Part shown: piece by piece, positions 25,502-35,804 of the stretch
How positions within the stretch are numbered: position 1 is the stretch's first letter
Layout of the letters: every line of letters starts with the position of its first letter
Assembly: GCF_000204055.1 (NCBI RefSeq)
Contig: NW_006768813.1
Span: forward strand, 322,606-386,605
Direction: 5' to 3'
DNA length: 64,000 bases
Origin: Melampsora larici-populina 98AG31
Lineage: Eukaryota; Basidiomycota; Pucciniomycetes; Pucciniales; Melampsoraceae
Notes under the pieces: generated by a model
Told to the model about the DNA's origin: nothing
What the model saw: only the letters and a program-made list of their open reading frames with translations
Database searches by the model: none
Made by a program: the position numbers and the translations under genes

Positions 25502-26640
25502 CTAGCTGTGCGGATGTGAACCATTGATTTGGGCTGGTGTGCTGGAAATCAAGGGAAAATACAGCTTGCCAGCTGTTTCAGGGATGTTTGATAATTGGGA
25601 AGCATCAAACTCACATTGCGGGGGCTTGGTAGTGTTTGGAGAAACACTGGCCCCCTCGTCAAAGTTCCTAGCGTGCCCTAAAGGCTCCTCACTTGGGCTG
25701 ATAGGGGTATGTTGCGGATTCGACGAGACTGGTTCATCAGTCGCAATGTGGCCTGTTGTGTGCACTGTCGTTTTTGTGTCTTGATTGGATAGAGTTTGAA
25801 TACTGAAATTCAAATGATGACACAGCTTGCCAGCTGTTTCAGAAGGATTTGATAATGGTGGAATGTCGAACTCACATTGCGGGGGCTCAGATGAATTTGG
25901 AAAAATACTCGCCCCCTTGTCAAAGTTCCTAGCGTGCCCTAAAGGCTCCTCATTTGGGCTGGTAGGGGTGTGTTGCGGACTAGACAAGACTGTTTCTACA
26001 GTCGCAATGCGGTTGCCGGTGTGCGTGTCGCCGTTTTGTTCTATTGTTGGGTTTTTTTCTGGTGGTTCGTGCTGTTTATGTGGAGAATATGTATGCTTGC
26101 CAGTCTCTTCTAGTGTGATCTGAGATTTAGGGACATTATCGGACTCACTCTGCGGGGATGTTAATGCGATCTCATGAAAGCACATCCCCTTGTCACTGTT
26201 CCTAGCGTCCCTCTTGGGTTCCAATATTGTGTCCTGAGAGGGTGGTTGCGGACTGGACAACTCCGTATTAGTGGAGGCAGCTGAGAGGTGCGGGCTAGTA
26301 ATAGACCCTCCCCTCCAATTTATGTGATGGTGGTTGAGTCGAATCCATGGCATGCCTAAGATGCCGTCGTAGGTGTTCTTGATGTTGACAATAATGAAGG
26401 GTGTGATGTTGTGTTCATGATCAATCTTGAGGTCTAATTTGTGGGAGGAGCTGGTTTTTGAGCCGTCAAAGCCTGTAACTGCTCGGGATGTGAGTGATGC
26501 GTAGGGGAGTAGGTTTGTGTGTCGGGCGTATGTTTCACTCAGGACATTGTGGGTTGCACCCGAATCAATTAAGAAACGAGCGGGGGTTCTCTTAAATGGT
26601 GTGGCTCAGGATTCATGGGGCAGGGATAATATGACATGTG
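25502..26640 (-). pseudogene. Chromovirus protease and repeat-bearing spacer
   Basis: The protease begins upstream of any ATG, with RFLIDSGATHNVLSETYARH (aspartic protease DSGAT) near 26585-26530 and GILGMPWIRL near 26370-26340. After this the same frame runs into an approximately 240-residue spacer made of three tandem repeats with the shared words PLGHARNFD and CEFD...ETAGKL. It stops at 25502, because the frame of the downstream RT part is shifted near 25520. A TGA at 26608-26606 separates protease from gag. The spacer between protease and RT is unusual for the family and is described separately as a repeat module. Confidence 0.8.
25563..26215 (-). repeat. Three tandem ~260-bp modules with conserved hairpin (copies A-C)
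   Basis: Copies start at GCTTGCC at 25563, 25823 and 26094. Each holds GCTTGCCAG near one end, a hairpin with a G-rich and C-rich stem, then GTTCCTAGCGT. Hairpin stems are GGGGGC/GCCCCC (25620-25655, with a second inner stem AGTGTTT/AAACACT), GGGGGC/GCCCCC (25881-25916) and GGGGATGT/ACATCCCC (26154-26189). On the coding strand the module reads PLGHARNFDEGAS...PPQCEFD...ETAGKL. The same module occurs in the other gypsy element at 58.9-59.3 kb. Confidence 0.85.
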
Positions 26641-26739
26641 AAAATAGGTGTGGGTCATCTGGATTGCATGGTACAATGTGATTAGCTCCTAAGTCTATTA
26701 ATCCTGATGAATCTTTATTGCTCAAGCTAGGCACAACCT

Positions 26740-27801
26740 TCATGCTTGAGCGCCTCCATTTTTTGATAAGTCTGATCTACTACTACTAGTGCCTTCTCCT
26801 TGATCACCTCCATCCTCTCCTCTTCCACCTAAAGCTGCCAATTTAACCTCTAATTCAGCCAATCTACTCTTGATTCCTCCCTTTCCCTTGAAGTTACGAT
26901 CAGTTCTTTGACGGTTGGGACAATTCGGGGATATGTGTCCCTGTTGATTACACCTGAAGCAAGTTCCAGTGCGTAATTGTCGGGTTCTTTCCTTGTCGGA
27001 AAGTCTAGTGTACGCGGCTGAGATGTCCATTGTGTTAGGGTCTTGAGCAGGGGTTGGTGTCGGTATAGATGTGTCTGCCAAGCCGTGGATTTTGTTGTCA
27101 AGCTTGATAGCAAGATTCGATATCTGTTCGATAGACGTGAACTCCTCTGAGGCTAGGACCATAGCCACTCGGATGTCGCGTTTCAAGCCTTGTTCGTACT
27201 GGCTAATCAAGGTTGGGGTTTCCCATCCGGTGCTAGCAGCGTGTAAGTTAAACTCATGCGTGTATGCTGCTACGGTGGATTTCTGAGTCAGGGATCGGAT
27301 GGCTTTCTCGGCCTTGGATTTCTTCTCAGTATCAAAAAACATGGCTTTGAAATTGCTGACAAAACGTTTGTATGTGACATTGTGAGCCGTTGCGACGTCA
27401 AAGAGTTTGGCTGTAAGGGGCTGAGCCCATGCGCTTGCAGTGCCGGTGAGATACAAAAGAGAAAAGACCACTTTTGATCGATCATCCGGAAATAGGTACG
27501 GGTGAGCCATCATGTACAGCTGTACTTGACTGGCGAACACCTCTGCAGGTCCACCCCTAGCACCGTTAAACTTATCGGGTACTGACACCTTGGGTCCCTT
27601 CAGGACGTTTGGGGTCTTGGTCTGGGCTGGTGCATCGCTTGGATTCGCAGGAGGGTTTCCGTGGTTACCCGTACGTCCAGCTATCATAGCTTCGAGGCGT
27701 TATTCGGCCTGCCGGCCCCTAGCTTTGGCTTGTTTGCGTAATTGACGTTCTTCAGCTAGGGAAGCTTGGAGGTTATTGAGTTGCCGTTGGATTTCCTCCA
27801 T
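26740..27801 (-). pseudogene. Chromovirus gag with CCHC zinc knuckle, one premature stop
   Basis: The coding frame starts at the ATG at 27801 (MEEIQRQLNNLQASLAEERQ, a coiled-coil start) and runs to 26740. It is interrupted by TAA at 27702-27700, where a CAA codon would fit the context RQAE-RLEA. After the stop the frame is open for 315 codons from 27687. It includes the capsid-like region (KFNGARGGPAEVFASQVQLY, LTQKSTVAAYTHEF) and the zinc knuckle CFRCNQQGHISPNC (C-x2-C-x4-H-x4-C). Gag packages the element RNA. The single change is the only visible defect in gag. Confidence 0.85.
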
Positions 27802-28177
27802 ATTCTCGGGGTTCAAATCAGTTAAAAGTGAAGTAGTGAGGTGATCTGTTTACGCTGATGTACAAGTTGTTGGATTTGACGACATCGTCTGCAGGGGATC
27901 TGTACGAGGGAGACGTTGTAGCAGTGTTCCGTCGGGTTTAAGAAGGTTCAGTGGCTAAATTTGTACTTGGAAGTTCTGATGTAAGGTTCGGGTGGTGTAT
28001 CAGCAAGGTTCAATCTGGGGAAATAAGGTTATGTTCTGAGTTTATCTATTCTGCAAAGATTTGGTTGTGGAGTCGGTGGAGTTAGGTCGATTCTGATATA
28101 ATTAAATCCGGAATTCTAACTCTTGCAATCTTTTCGTTCTGATTAATTCTGAGTTCCGTAACGCTCGTCAATGGTAG

Positions 28178-28187
28178 ATCCGACAAT
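28178..28187 (-). other. Primer-binding site complementary to the element's own LTR (self-priming candidate)
   Basis: One base inside the 5' LTR, the minus strand reads ATTGTCGGAT. Its exact complement, ATCCGACAAT, lies within the LTR on the same strand (28272-28263). No TGG start, expected for priming by a tRNA 3' end, is present. Tf1/sushi chromoviruses prime reverse transcription by folding back the 5' end of their own RNA in this way. The match is 10 of 10. Confidence 0.6.
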
Positions 28188-28188
28188 A

Positions 28189-28381
28189 TGTTAGGACTGG
28201 TGTTGGGGTCTTGGGACAAGGGTTATAAGTGTTCTTCACCAGGTTCTGTTCTTTGTATGCAGATTGTCGGATAAGGGAAAAAGAGCAACATGTACAACAT
28301 GGAGATTCTACAAAGTGGTATCTGATGTGTGACATGTGTAATTAACCTTTCACTACCTGTTACATAGATGAGATCGTAACA
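28189..28381 (-). repeat. 5' LTR of the chromovirus
   Basis: This 193-bp LTR matches 22087-22279 except at five transition sites. If self-priming is used, transcription should start at or next to ATCCGACAAT on the minus strand (28272-28263), leaving an R-U5 of about 85 nt. No clear TATA box stands out upstream. Confidence 0.95.
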
Positions 28382-28535
28382 CTGCACACATCTTTGGACA
28401 AAGAAGGTGCCAAATGAAAACACTGAAATACACGTTGTAGTCTTAAGCTTGCAAGGAAGGTATATCCTTCTTTTATTACAGAATACAGACTATCATACTT
28501 TGTGGATGGTACGTGAGTATTATCAGAGTGGAATA

Positions 28536-28728
28536 CAGTCTAACCCGCGCAAATGCATAACTTGGGTGGAAGGCTTTCACTATGCATTTTGACGAGTTAT
28601 GCAATTCCATTGTCAAATTTGGCAGTAAAAAGTATCAAAATTTAAGATTTTTTCTATGCATTATCACGGGTTATGCATTATCACGGGTTATGCATTTGCG
28701 CGGGTATGCATTTGCGCAGGTCAGACTG
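28536..28728. mobile_element. 193-bp MITE with pogo-like ends and TA target duplication
   Basis: The ends are CAGTCTAACCCGCGCAAATG at the left and the complement of CAGTCTGACCTGCGCAAATG at the right, each followed by CATAAC-like sequence. They are flanked by TA (28534-28535 and 28729-28730). Near the right end a unit ATGCATTATCACGGGTT occurs twice and ATGCATTTGCGC twice, probably by local duplication. Ends beginning CAGT and TA duplication fit the pogo/Fot1 branch of Tc1/mariner. It has no coding capacity. Confidence 0.7.
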
Positions 28729-29026
28729 TATGTGGAAAGCGAGGAAATTAGCAAAGGTTGTTGTCGAGCACTCACAAAAGAGGTGCACAAAAATTGGCAC
28801 TGCAACTTCTCCCCCAACGGAGGACTTGCGCCAAACCAGTCCAGATTTTTCATTTCCTCTAGCAAGCAAATTGTAACTTTCAGTTTCATATCCTCCAAGT
28901 TGCTTGTTTTTACTATTTCCTACTTTCAATATACAAAAAGTACATTATACACATAATTTTCTTTTCACCTACAGCCTTATCAATATTTTGTCGTAATCCG
29001 GTGTACTTCCCAACACTAGCTATTCA

Positions 29027-29642
29027 CTAACTTAACTAAGTCCCACAGTCAGACACTTCTTCCTCACGAGCTTGAGTGTCTGGTGAGGGACTTAGGACTA
29101 ATTGGGCTTCCCTGGTGGTTGAGCAGGACTGCTTAAATTTGAGTTTGGCCTGGAGACTTTTTCACCACCTCAAAAAGTCCCACTTCCACTCAATCAACCC
29201 CCGTGTGAAATTTAACTGGAGATACTTCAAGAAATTCCCAACACATCTGTCTATTCAGAATTCCTTTAACTTTTTCTGAGCATCCACCAAAAAGAACAGA
29301 GGTTTTTGGAATTTCAAATTTTGTTGGTGGTAGTGACTGTATTTTCAAAACGAAATTTATAATCAAACATGATCCTCTTTCAATGCAAGAGGACTGCCAT
29401 TTGATCCAGCAGCTGTGGTCAAAGATGAAAGGTGTACATTGCATTCTCCAGAAGATATTGGTCTCCTCAGAAAATCTGTAGCATCCAAACTACAAAAGAT
29501 AGGCAGCTGTAGAGCTGAACAGGGGTTGCGGGTTCCTGCTCGACCACCAAAAGTATGCAATTAGTCACAAGTCCCTACCCAGGGCACCGAGCTTGCGAGG
29601 TTAAGAGAGCCCTGCGGTAGATTTGGACTTGTGTTAAGTTAG
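29027..29642. mobile_element. 616-bp non-autonomous element with ~100-bp inverted ends
   Basis: The left end starts CTAACTTAAC and the right end finishes with its complement. About 100 bp inside each end matches in inverted orientation, including AGGGACTTRKGACTAATTG and TGGTGGTYGAGCAGGA. The internal 400 bp encodes nothing recognisable. I see no convincing target duplication, so the superfamily is not assigned. Confidence 0.65.
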
Positions 29643-29748
29643 AGCCAGGGATGCAGGAGTGAGTATGAGTTTACTCAGTAAAGTGAGTATTATTGAGTAT
29701 ACTACGGAAGCCGTGACGTGAAGTGACAGCCACCGTTTTTTCAAAACT

Positions 29749-31106
29749 TTGGTTTTTGGTTTTTGGTTTTTGGAATTTCAGCATTTCCTTCAATTTTCGA
29801 TGCACACCACGGGCTACCATCACCAAGAACACCAACTGACACTGTCACCACCACCAAGGGTTCATTCCACACTTGTATTTTCACTCAGCACCCACCACCG
29901 AGCATTTTTTTCCACATCTGTCTTTTCACCACCAGCTAGCTACCAACATCACCACCCACCATCGAGCTATTTTTTCACATTTGTCTTTTGACCAATATAG
30001 CTATCACCACAACCACCCAGCTTGAGTATCTTTTATCAAAGTCCAGACGTGTTTTCATTATCACTCACTCAATCAACTTGGTATCATTTACAGTCAATAA
30101 ACTTGTAATCAACTTGGTATCATTTACAGTCAATAAATTTGTAATCAACTTGGTATCATTTACAGTCACAAATCACCTTACCCCTTAATCAATCAACAAC
30201 CTTTCTGATCAAAGAAACTGTTGGTTTTCCAAATAGGTTGAATTTTGAGGAGGTGATTGTCAAGATCAACCTCAATTGTTTGAGAACTCAGAATAATCAA
30301 AAATACTTGGCATACATTTTTTAAAACAGCCTCATGATTGGAATGTCGTAAGTTGTGTAAAACAATCAATAAGTAAGTGATACAAACTCTGTGAAATGAT
30401 CAGGTTCCAGATTGTAATCACCATGATTTGTGATTATACTCTTTGCAATTCAAAGATACTTATGTAAATTTTTTGTTCAGATGGGGGCCAGCCAATTCAG
30501 CATTTTGATGTGTAGTTAGTGTAAGAATTAATGGATCGATATGAAGTTAAAGAAGAAACTTCAAAGGTGAACACAATGAGTGTTGAGATAAGAGCTTTCA
30601 GAGTTAGTTGTGATGTGCAGTAGGATCGAGTGGATCAATTTTTTGTTGAGATAAGAGCAAGCCAATGGATCTTTTTGATGCAATGGGTAGTTTAAACAAT
30701 AGTGGTTCGATATGAAGTTGACAAAGAAATTTAAAAGGTTAACACAACAGGTGTTGAGATAAGATCTTGCCGATTTGACTGTGATGTGTAGTAGGATCTA
30801 TTAGTTTAATTTGAACTACAATACTTTGGTATTGATTGATACGATTGAAGTTGATAGGATTTGAGATGTGGTTTGATTCAATATTGAGTCAAAGTCTGGA
30901 TATTTGAAGGCACAAGAGTTGGATCGGTCGAGCAATTTGACCAACTCACTGTAAATTGAGAGGGAGGCATGGTTGCTTTTCAAAATTCTTCTTCTCCCTT
31001 GGTGGTGGTGATGGTGTCAGTTGGTGTTCTCGGTGATGGTAGCCCGTGGTGTGTATCAAAAATTGAAGGAAATGCCAAAATTCCAAAAACCAAGAACCAA
31101 AAACTA
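29749..31106. mobile_element. 1.36-kb TIR element inserted in the left TIR of the host element
   Basis: About 115 bp at each end pair in inverted orientation, starting with repeated GTTTTTGG units and continuing through AATTTCAGCATTTCCTTCAA, CACCACGGGCTACCATCACC and AACACCAACTGACAC. The interior (29.87-30.99 kb) has a TCAACTTGGTATCATTTACAGTCA-like unit three times near 30075-30170 and no recognisable gene. The exact ends are uncertain by a few bases because the host sequence also contains GTTTTTGG. Confidence 0.65.
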
Positions 31107-31512
31107 TGGTGTACGTATAGACTCATACCGACATATAAACATGACATGGGTAAAACATGTAATTTTTCCATGTCATGTTTGGTCGAAATTCATCCCCAAG
31201 CCAAATACCGTACGACACAACTCATACTGACACACATTGACATGGATTTTTGATTTACAAATCCCGTGTTGTAACATGAGTCATCTTGTACATTGTACCG
31301 TCGGGGAAGTGTCATACCAACACAACATGACACCAAATGTGAATTTCTCCAAAATATTGCATTCGGATCGGACTATCCAATTTTTGATGTATTTTTCTCT
31401 GCAATCAAGAGTTTTTAAAAAAATAAACACTCAATCTTAGCTCTACAGTCAACTATCTTTATTCAATAATCCATCTACATTATTATTACTCTGTCTTGCT
31501 CTTCCACAAATA

Positions 31513-31779
31513 ATGCCAAAACAAAACAACATAGCTATCATCAACACAGTACTGGAAAATGGTTTCAACGACGGACTCACCATACGAGAAATACAAGATA
31601 ACCTTGTGAAATAAGGAATCACAATGACTGAGAGAACAATCTATCAATATTGTAAACATTTGGATCACAACAACACCAAGCCGCCTGTTTGCGAGGATCA
31701 GCTTGAAAGACGTAATGCCATCAGCAAACACTTCCATGATGGCAAATCAATCAAAGAGATGCTCATATGTGTACTCTAA
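31513..31779 (+). pseudogene. N-terminal helix-turn-helix fragment of a Tc1-like transposase
   Basis: From ATG at 31513 the frame reads MPKQNNIAIINTVLENGFND, then GLTIREIQDNLVK, a TAA at 31612-31614, then GITMTERTIYQYCKHLD and GKSIKEMLICVL before a stop at 31777-31779. The pattern of two helix-turn-helix units (TIREIQ ... MTERTIYQY) is that of Tc1/mariner-type DNA-binding domains. No catalytic DDE part follows. It lies just inside the left TIR of the 19.7-kb host element, where its transposase should start. Confidence 0.5.
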
Positions 31780-32950
31780 CATATGGGTTGCATTTTGTTT
31801 TATGTGTAATGCTTTGTTGGATCACAACTGGGATGGCACTCTCTTTGAAGGAAAAGATCTCAATGTTTTTGGTACTTTACCGTGAATATCTTACACATGT
31901 TTATTTGAAGACTCATATTTTGTATGCATCTCAACCACAAGTATACCTTGAAGTATATGAAAAAAACAATACTGATTTATAATTTGAAAAAAGGAGCCAA
32001 ATTCTTATAAAGATTGGAAAATACATGAATTAAGTCAAATGACAAAGATTTTGATCTTGCTTTGAATGCTTCCATCCCATCCTTCTGCTTCTTACTTTTT
32101 ATCATATCACATTTTCTTTTGAACACATTTCTGTGATGGAGATCTATACTTCTTCTTACCACTAATACCAAACCAATTAAAAGAATATCATTTAAAGATT
32201 CCTTATGGTCAGACAGCAACCCACTTTCAGTGTCCATCCCACACTAGGATAATGATGACTAGGCTTGCATAAGGTCTGTGTCAAACCCTACCCACAAGAA
32301 TCTGGTGCGTGAAGCCAACCCAGCCTTGGGGAGGACAAGTACAGTTGAACCTCAGCAGTGACCATAGATCATCATGATCCAAAACCAATTTGATAGAGGA
32401 ATAGCATTGGTGACATCAAGTAGTTCTGCATTCACATAGTGAAGAATGAACATGCAAGATACAATTCTATCCCCTATCAAATTGGCCTGTGAGACTTCTG
32501 TGAAGACTGCTATCTGACCATCATGGGAAAAAAAGTAAGTTTCATCTCACATCATTACCATGTTTTAAATAGACAAATCTAAAAATCAGCAAGTTGAAAT
32601 GGTTTGTTTTGAGTTGAATTAGATGAGATTGCTTGTTTTGATTACAAATGAAAGATTCAATGATGAACCGTTGATATGATTGATTTCAGGTGAATCAGAT
32701 GAAGAAGATCAATCTTGATTGAATCAGATGGAGATGATCAATCTTGATTGAATCAGATGGAGATGATCAATCTTGATTGATTTGGTTTGAAACAATCGAT
32801 TGTGATTGATTTGGATTGAAACAATTGATTTTGATTGAATTGGAGGGGGAAAATGATTGATTATGATTCAATCAAATGGAAAGGATCGATTGAAGATAGG
32901 ATCAATTTTGTGCCTAATCACTAAAAAACATTAAACCAATGTCAAAGTAA
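31780..32950. other. Residual host-element sequence, no intact gene
   Basis: No gene is recognised. A minus-strand stretch near 32340-32530 stays open and reads SHDGQIAVFTEVSQANLIGD, and 32237-31977 is another short minus frame; both could be gene scraps. From about 32600 to 32880 the sequence is a string of GATTGATT/GATTGAAT-type words, including an exact-period 29-bp repeat. Confidence 0.4.
32692..32778 (+). repeat. 29-bp tandem repeat, three units
   Basis: Units starting GAATCAGATG at 32692, 32721 and 32750 each contain GATCAATCTTGATT. The first unit has AGAAGA in place of GAGATG. The TCAATCTTGATTGA core is nearly self-complementary. Confidence 0.8.
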
Positions 32951-33697
32951 TCTACAACCTAAAGGCACGAAGCTTGACAACCTCAATTTCCTGACAACCC
33001 CAATTTTTGATTAATACCCGCAAACCTGACAACCTCAATTTCCTATCAATACCCGAATAATTCCCTATCCGTACTGAGCGAGACATTCCATCAGCAGTCC
33101 CATACACATTCATTGTTGCGTATGACCCTGCCAACGAATACCGGAAGTCACCCTGCTCAGACATACGATCCGTCACAATTCAGCAAACCCTCATTTTTCC
33201 CATCGCACAAATCCAGGTAATTCAGCAATCACAACCAACCGAGTCCAACCGCCCTGATCCAACATGGGTTACTCTGACCAAGGCTTCATGACATGCCTTC
33301 GCTCACTCGCTTCAGCACTTTCATCGGCGCAGCAACCAAGCTACGCCATGCCAAAAAAACCAGTGCTGCCTTCTGATACAGCTCCATCACCATTTCTACC
33401 CGTTTGCCGAACACTAGCCTCACCATGACACTACGAGTCCAGATAATCTCTCGGCGCGGCGCGCTCAAGCAAGCCAACCAGCCAGTAAGCATTACTCGCC
33501 GCAAGCCAGTTGACCTCGCCATTCGCCGGCCGATATAAGGAACGACTGACTATGACCCAAACGTTCTTTATTCCTCAAGAGCAACAAACTGTCGGATAAC
33601 GCTGTACACAGTCATTCTACCATAGTCCCATCCAAAGGTCAATTGCACCGTGATAACATTCACCGCCAGAAGCCAACTGCGCCATTTACATTCTCAA

Positions 33698-33856
33698 TCC
33701 CGACTCTCTAAGACACTTCCATCACGTTGCACAATCTGAGCTGTGCTCGATTTGCTCTTCAGTCTCAACACCACCCATCCCGACTCTCTAAGCTACTTCT
33801 TTCCCATTGCACTATCGAGCTGTGCTCGACTTGCTCTTCAGTCTCATCACCATCCT
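33698..33856 (+). repeat. 80-bp tandem duplication upstream of the Helitron accessory gene
   Basis: Two units start with TCCCGACTCTCTAAG at 33698 and 33778 and both contain GAGCTGTGCTCGA and TTGCTCTTCAGTCTCA. They lie 40-200 bases before the accessory gene ATG, so they fall in its promoter or leader. Confidence 0.75.
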
Positions 33857-33898
33857 TAGCCTCCCATTACCCATCTCGAATCGTGACGATCAATCCAC

Positions 33899-35236
33899 AT
33901 GGCGACCACTAACCAAATGAACGGACCGGTCTAGAAATCACATCCGTTTACTATATTGACAGTCGTTGAAATAGCAGAGACGGTAGGTAATTCACATCTC
34001 CTCAAGCACATCATTGAACTGACTAAAGTCTACAAAGCTCCAACCATGGGATAATCGAGCTTACACCTATCGCAATGCAACCGGTTCAATCACATGCAAC
34101 GGTTGGGACAACGCCAATGAACCTGAATATGACGGCACTTTCACATCATATTGTGGATCAAAAGAAGAGCCGGAAGACGAAAATTGCTACGTCGTTAAGG
34201 GCAGAATGATCCCGTCGAATGATACGGCCGAATATCAAGTCTATTACGACGCCGAACACATGATTCACGTAGGAACCAGCGAGGCCTTCACCGGTACTTT
34301 ACACAACAACACCGGTGTCTCCGGTTTTGGTATCGTCGGAGCCAAGACAGAGGTTCCAGAGGCCACTTCCGACTCCGCGGTCTTGGTGTTTGTCATGAAG
34401 CACGTGGATTACCGTCCAGAGGTACGTTTCCTATGGGTCTTTTTGGAACTCAAGCTGACATCTTTCTCAGACAAAGGAAACACCAGAATTCGAAGTAGAG
34501 TACCGGATGCGACCAACACCCAACCCTAAAGGCACGCAGCGATTGATACAAGAGGGGAAAGAAACCTTAGTCCACGGGTACATCGTCGACTGGAACGGCT
34601 CCTCAAATCGTTGGGTTGTTGATGTACGTGCAGTCCGTCCATCGGTTTTGACAACGCTGATTGTCGCTGGCTCCAGGTCACCGGCGTCAATGTCGGCAGC
34701 GGTCATCAGACTGCCCCAAAGAAGAAGATCAGTACCGGATCACAGGTCACCGCCAGTGGCAGAGTACGACCCGCAAAGTAATGCATCATTCACTATCTGT
34801 CACTGGTGCCATGGCTAACCCATTCATTACAGGCATACGGCGTCGTCAAGCCCGGCCCCCGCGCCGAAGCGCAAGGCTCCCACCAAGGGCAAAGGGAAAG
34901 CTGCAGCCCGCGATCCCCCCGACGAAGTCCTGGACGAGGACGTGTTGGATGATTTCACGTACGAGCACCATCATAAGTATCAGACAAGCTTCAAATATAT
35001 GCTGATTTGTATATTTGATGTTCAGTCCTCCAACACCAACTAATCCCAAGAAGAGGGCCCGGGCCCCAGCTAAAACCAAGCTTCAGCCACCTATTCCAGT
35101 TGAACCGGAGGATCCGGTTGGGGAAGATCCGTACGACGAAGACCTTTTTGAAGAGGAAGCCTCACCCGAGCAGAGCACCAGCAAAATGCAGATGACCAGG
35201 GCCGGTCGCCAACCAAAACGCAGCAGAGGCGCGTAG
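33899..35236 (+). pseudogene. Helitron accessory gene, OB-fold-like acidic-tailed protein, one nonsense codon
   Basis: Six exons join in frame: 33899-33982, 34038-34421, 34471-34623, 34677-34777, 34833-34958 and 35026-35236, giving 352 codons plus stop. All introns are about 50-70 bp. Exon 1 reads MATTNQMNGPV then TAG (33932-33934), where CAG would restore the frame. The middle alternates strands typical of a beta barrel (CYVVKGRMIPSND, EYQVYYDAEHMIHVGTSEAF, LVHGYIVDWNGSSNRWVVDV). The C-terminus is basic then acidic (PKRKAPTKGKGKAAARD, EDPVGEDPYDEDLFEEE) with a final RQPKRSRGA. Helitrons of plants and some other hosts carry RPA-like single-strand-binding genes, so a DNA-binding accessory role is plausible. 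I did not recognise a named family, and OB-fold is inferred from pattern only. Confidence 0.6.
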
Positions 35237-35804
35237 CTTCCGGGCTAGCGAGCTCTGTGGTTCACGACCAACTGGTCTGTGTTGTTATGGGAATCCTTGA
35301 TGAACCAAGTTTGACCAATCCCCGGTGTACGAACCTTCACTATGTGTTACGTCTATTATCCCCCTCTGCGTTGTAAAAATATGATCCAGTCACATTTCAT
35401 GTGTTTTTTGCAATCTTGCCAATGTCGCATTGGACCAGCATCTTTGACTATGTATGAGAGCCCACTTGGTCAGCCCATTCTGGGCAGGGGATCATTGCAT
35501 TCATTTTCTGAGCTACACGCTCTTCTGGATAAAACATGACTCCGATTTTGCTTCTGGGGATCCGCCCCCATTGAGCTTTCCACCATCCCACAATAAAATC
35601 GACATACACCGACATCGCCAATCGCATCAACCCATCATAATCAAAGCCTTCCCCCCAACGCGCTGATAGCATTCTTAAATCACAAACAAGGACCCATCGA
35701 GTAATCGTACAAACCGAAGGTTTCAAAGTCGTTTAGGTGGGAAGTGGTGTTCAGTTTATTATATATGTAAATACTTACTCTTTCTAATTTCGATCCAGAA
35801 CTCC

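Larger units (their letters stand above)
22087..28381 (-). mobile_element. Ty3/gypsy chromovirus LTR retrotransposon, complete but mutated
   Basis: Two 193-bp LTRs (22087-22279 and 28189-28381) bound a 6.3-kb element. Its genes run on the minus strand: gag, protease, a repeat-bearing spacer, then RT-RNase H-integrase-chromodomain. LTRs begin TGTTAGG and end TAACA. The five bases outside each end, CTGCG and CTGCA, are a target duplication with one mismatch. A polypurine tract sits beside the left LTR and a primer-binding site beside the right LTR. Lesions: a TAA in gag (27702-27700), TGA codons at 26608-26606 and 25388-25386, and frame changes near 25520 and 25105. It is therefore not autonomous. 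Confidence 0.93.

Noticed and set aside
22082..28386. Perfect 5-bp target duplication of the chromovirus
   Set aside because: The flanks are CTGCG and CTGCA, which differ at one base; they are reported as imperfect rather than perfect.
28560..28730. CRISPR-like spaced repeats around ATGCAT words
   Set aside because: There are only two copies of each unit, at the end of a TA-flanked MITE, in a eukaryotic context.
29027..29642. Target-site duplication of the 616-bp element
   Set aside because: Flanking bases TTCA and AGCC do not match in any register I tried.
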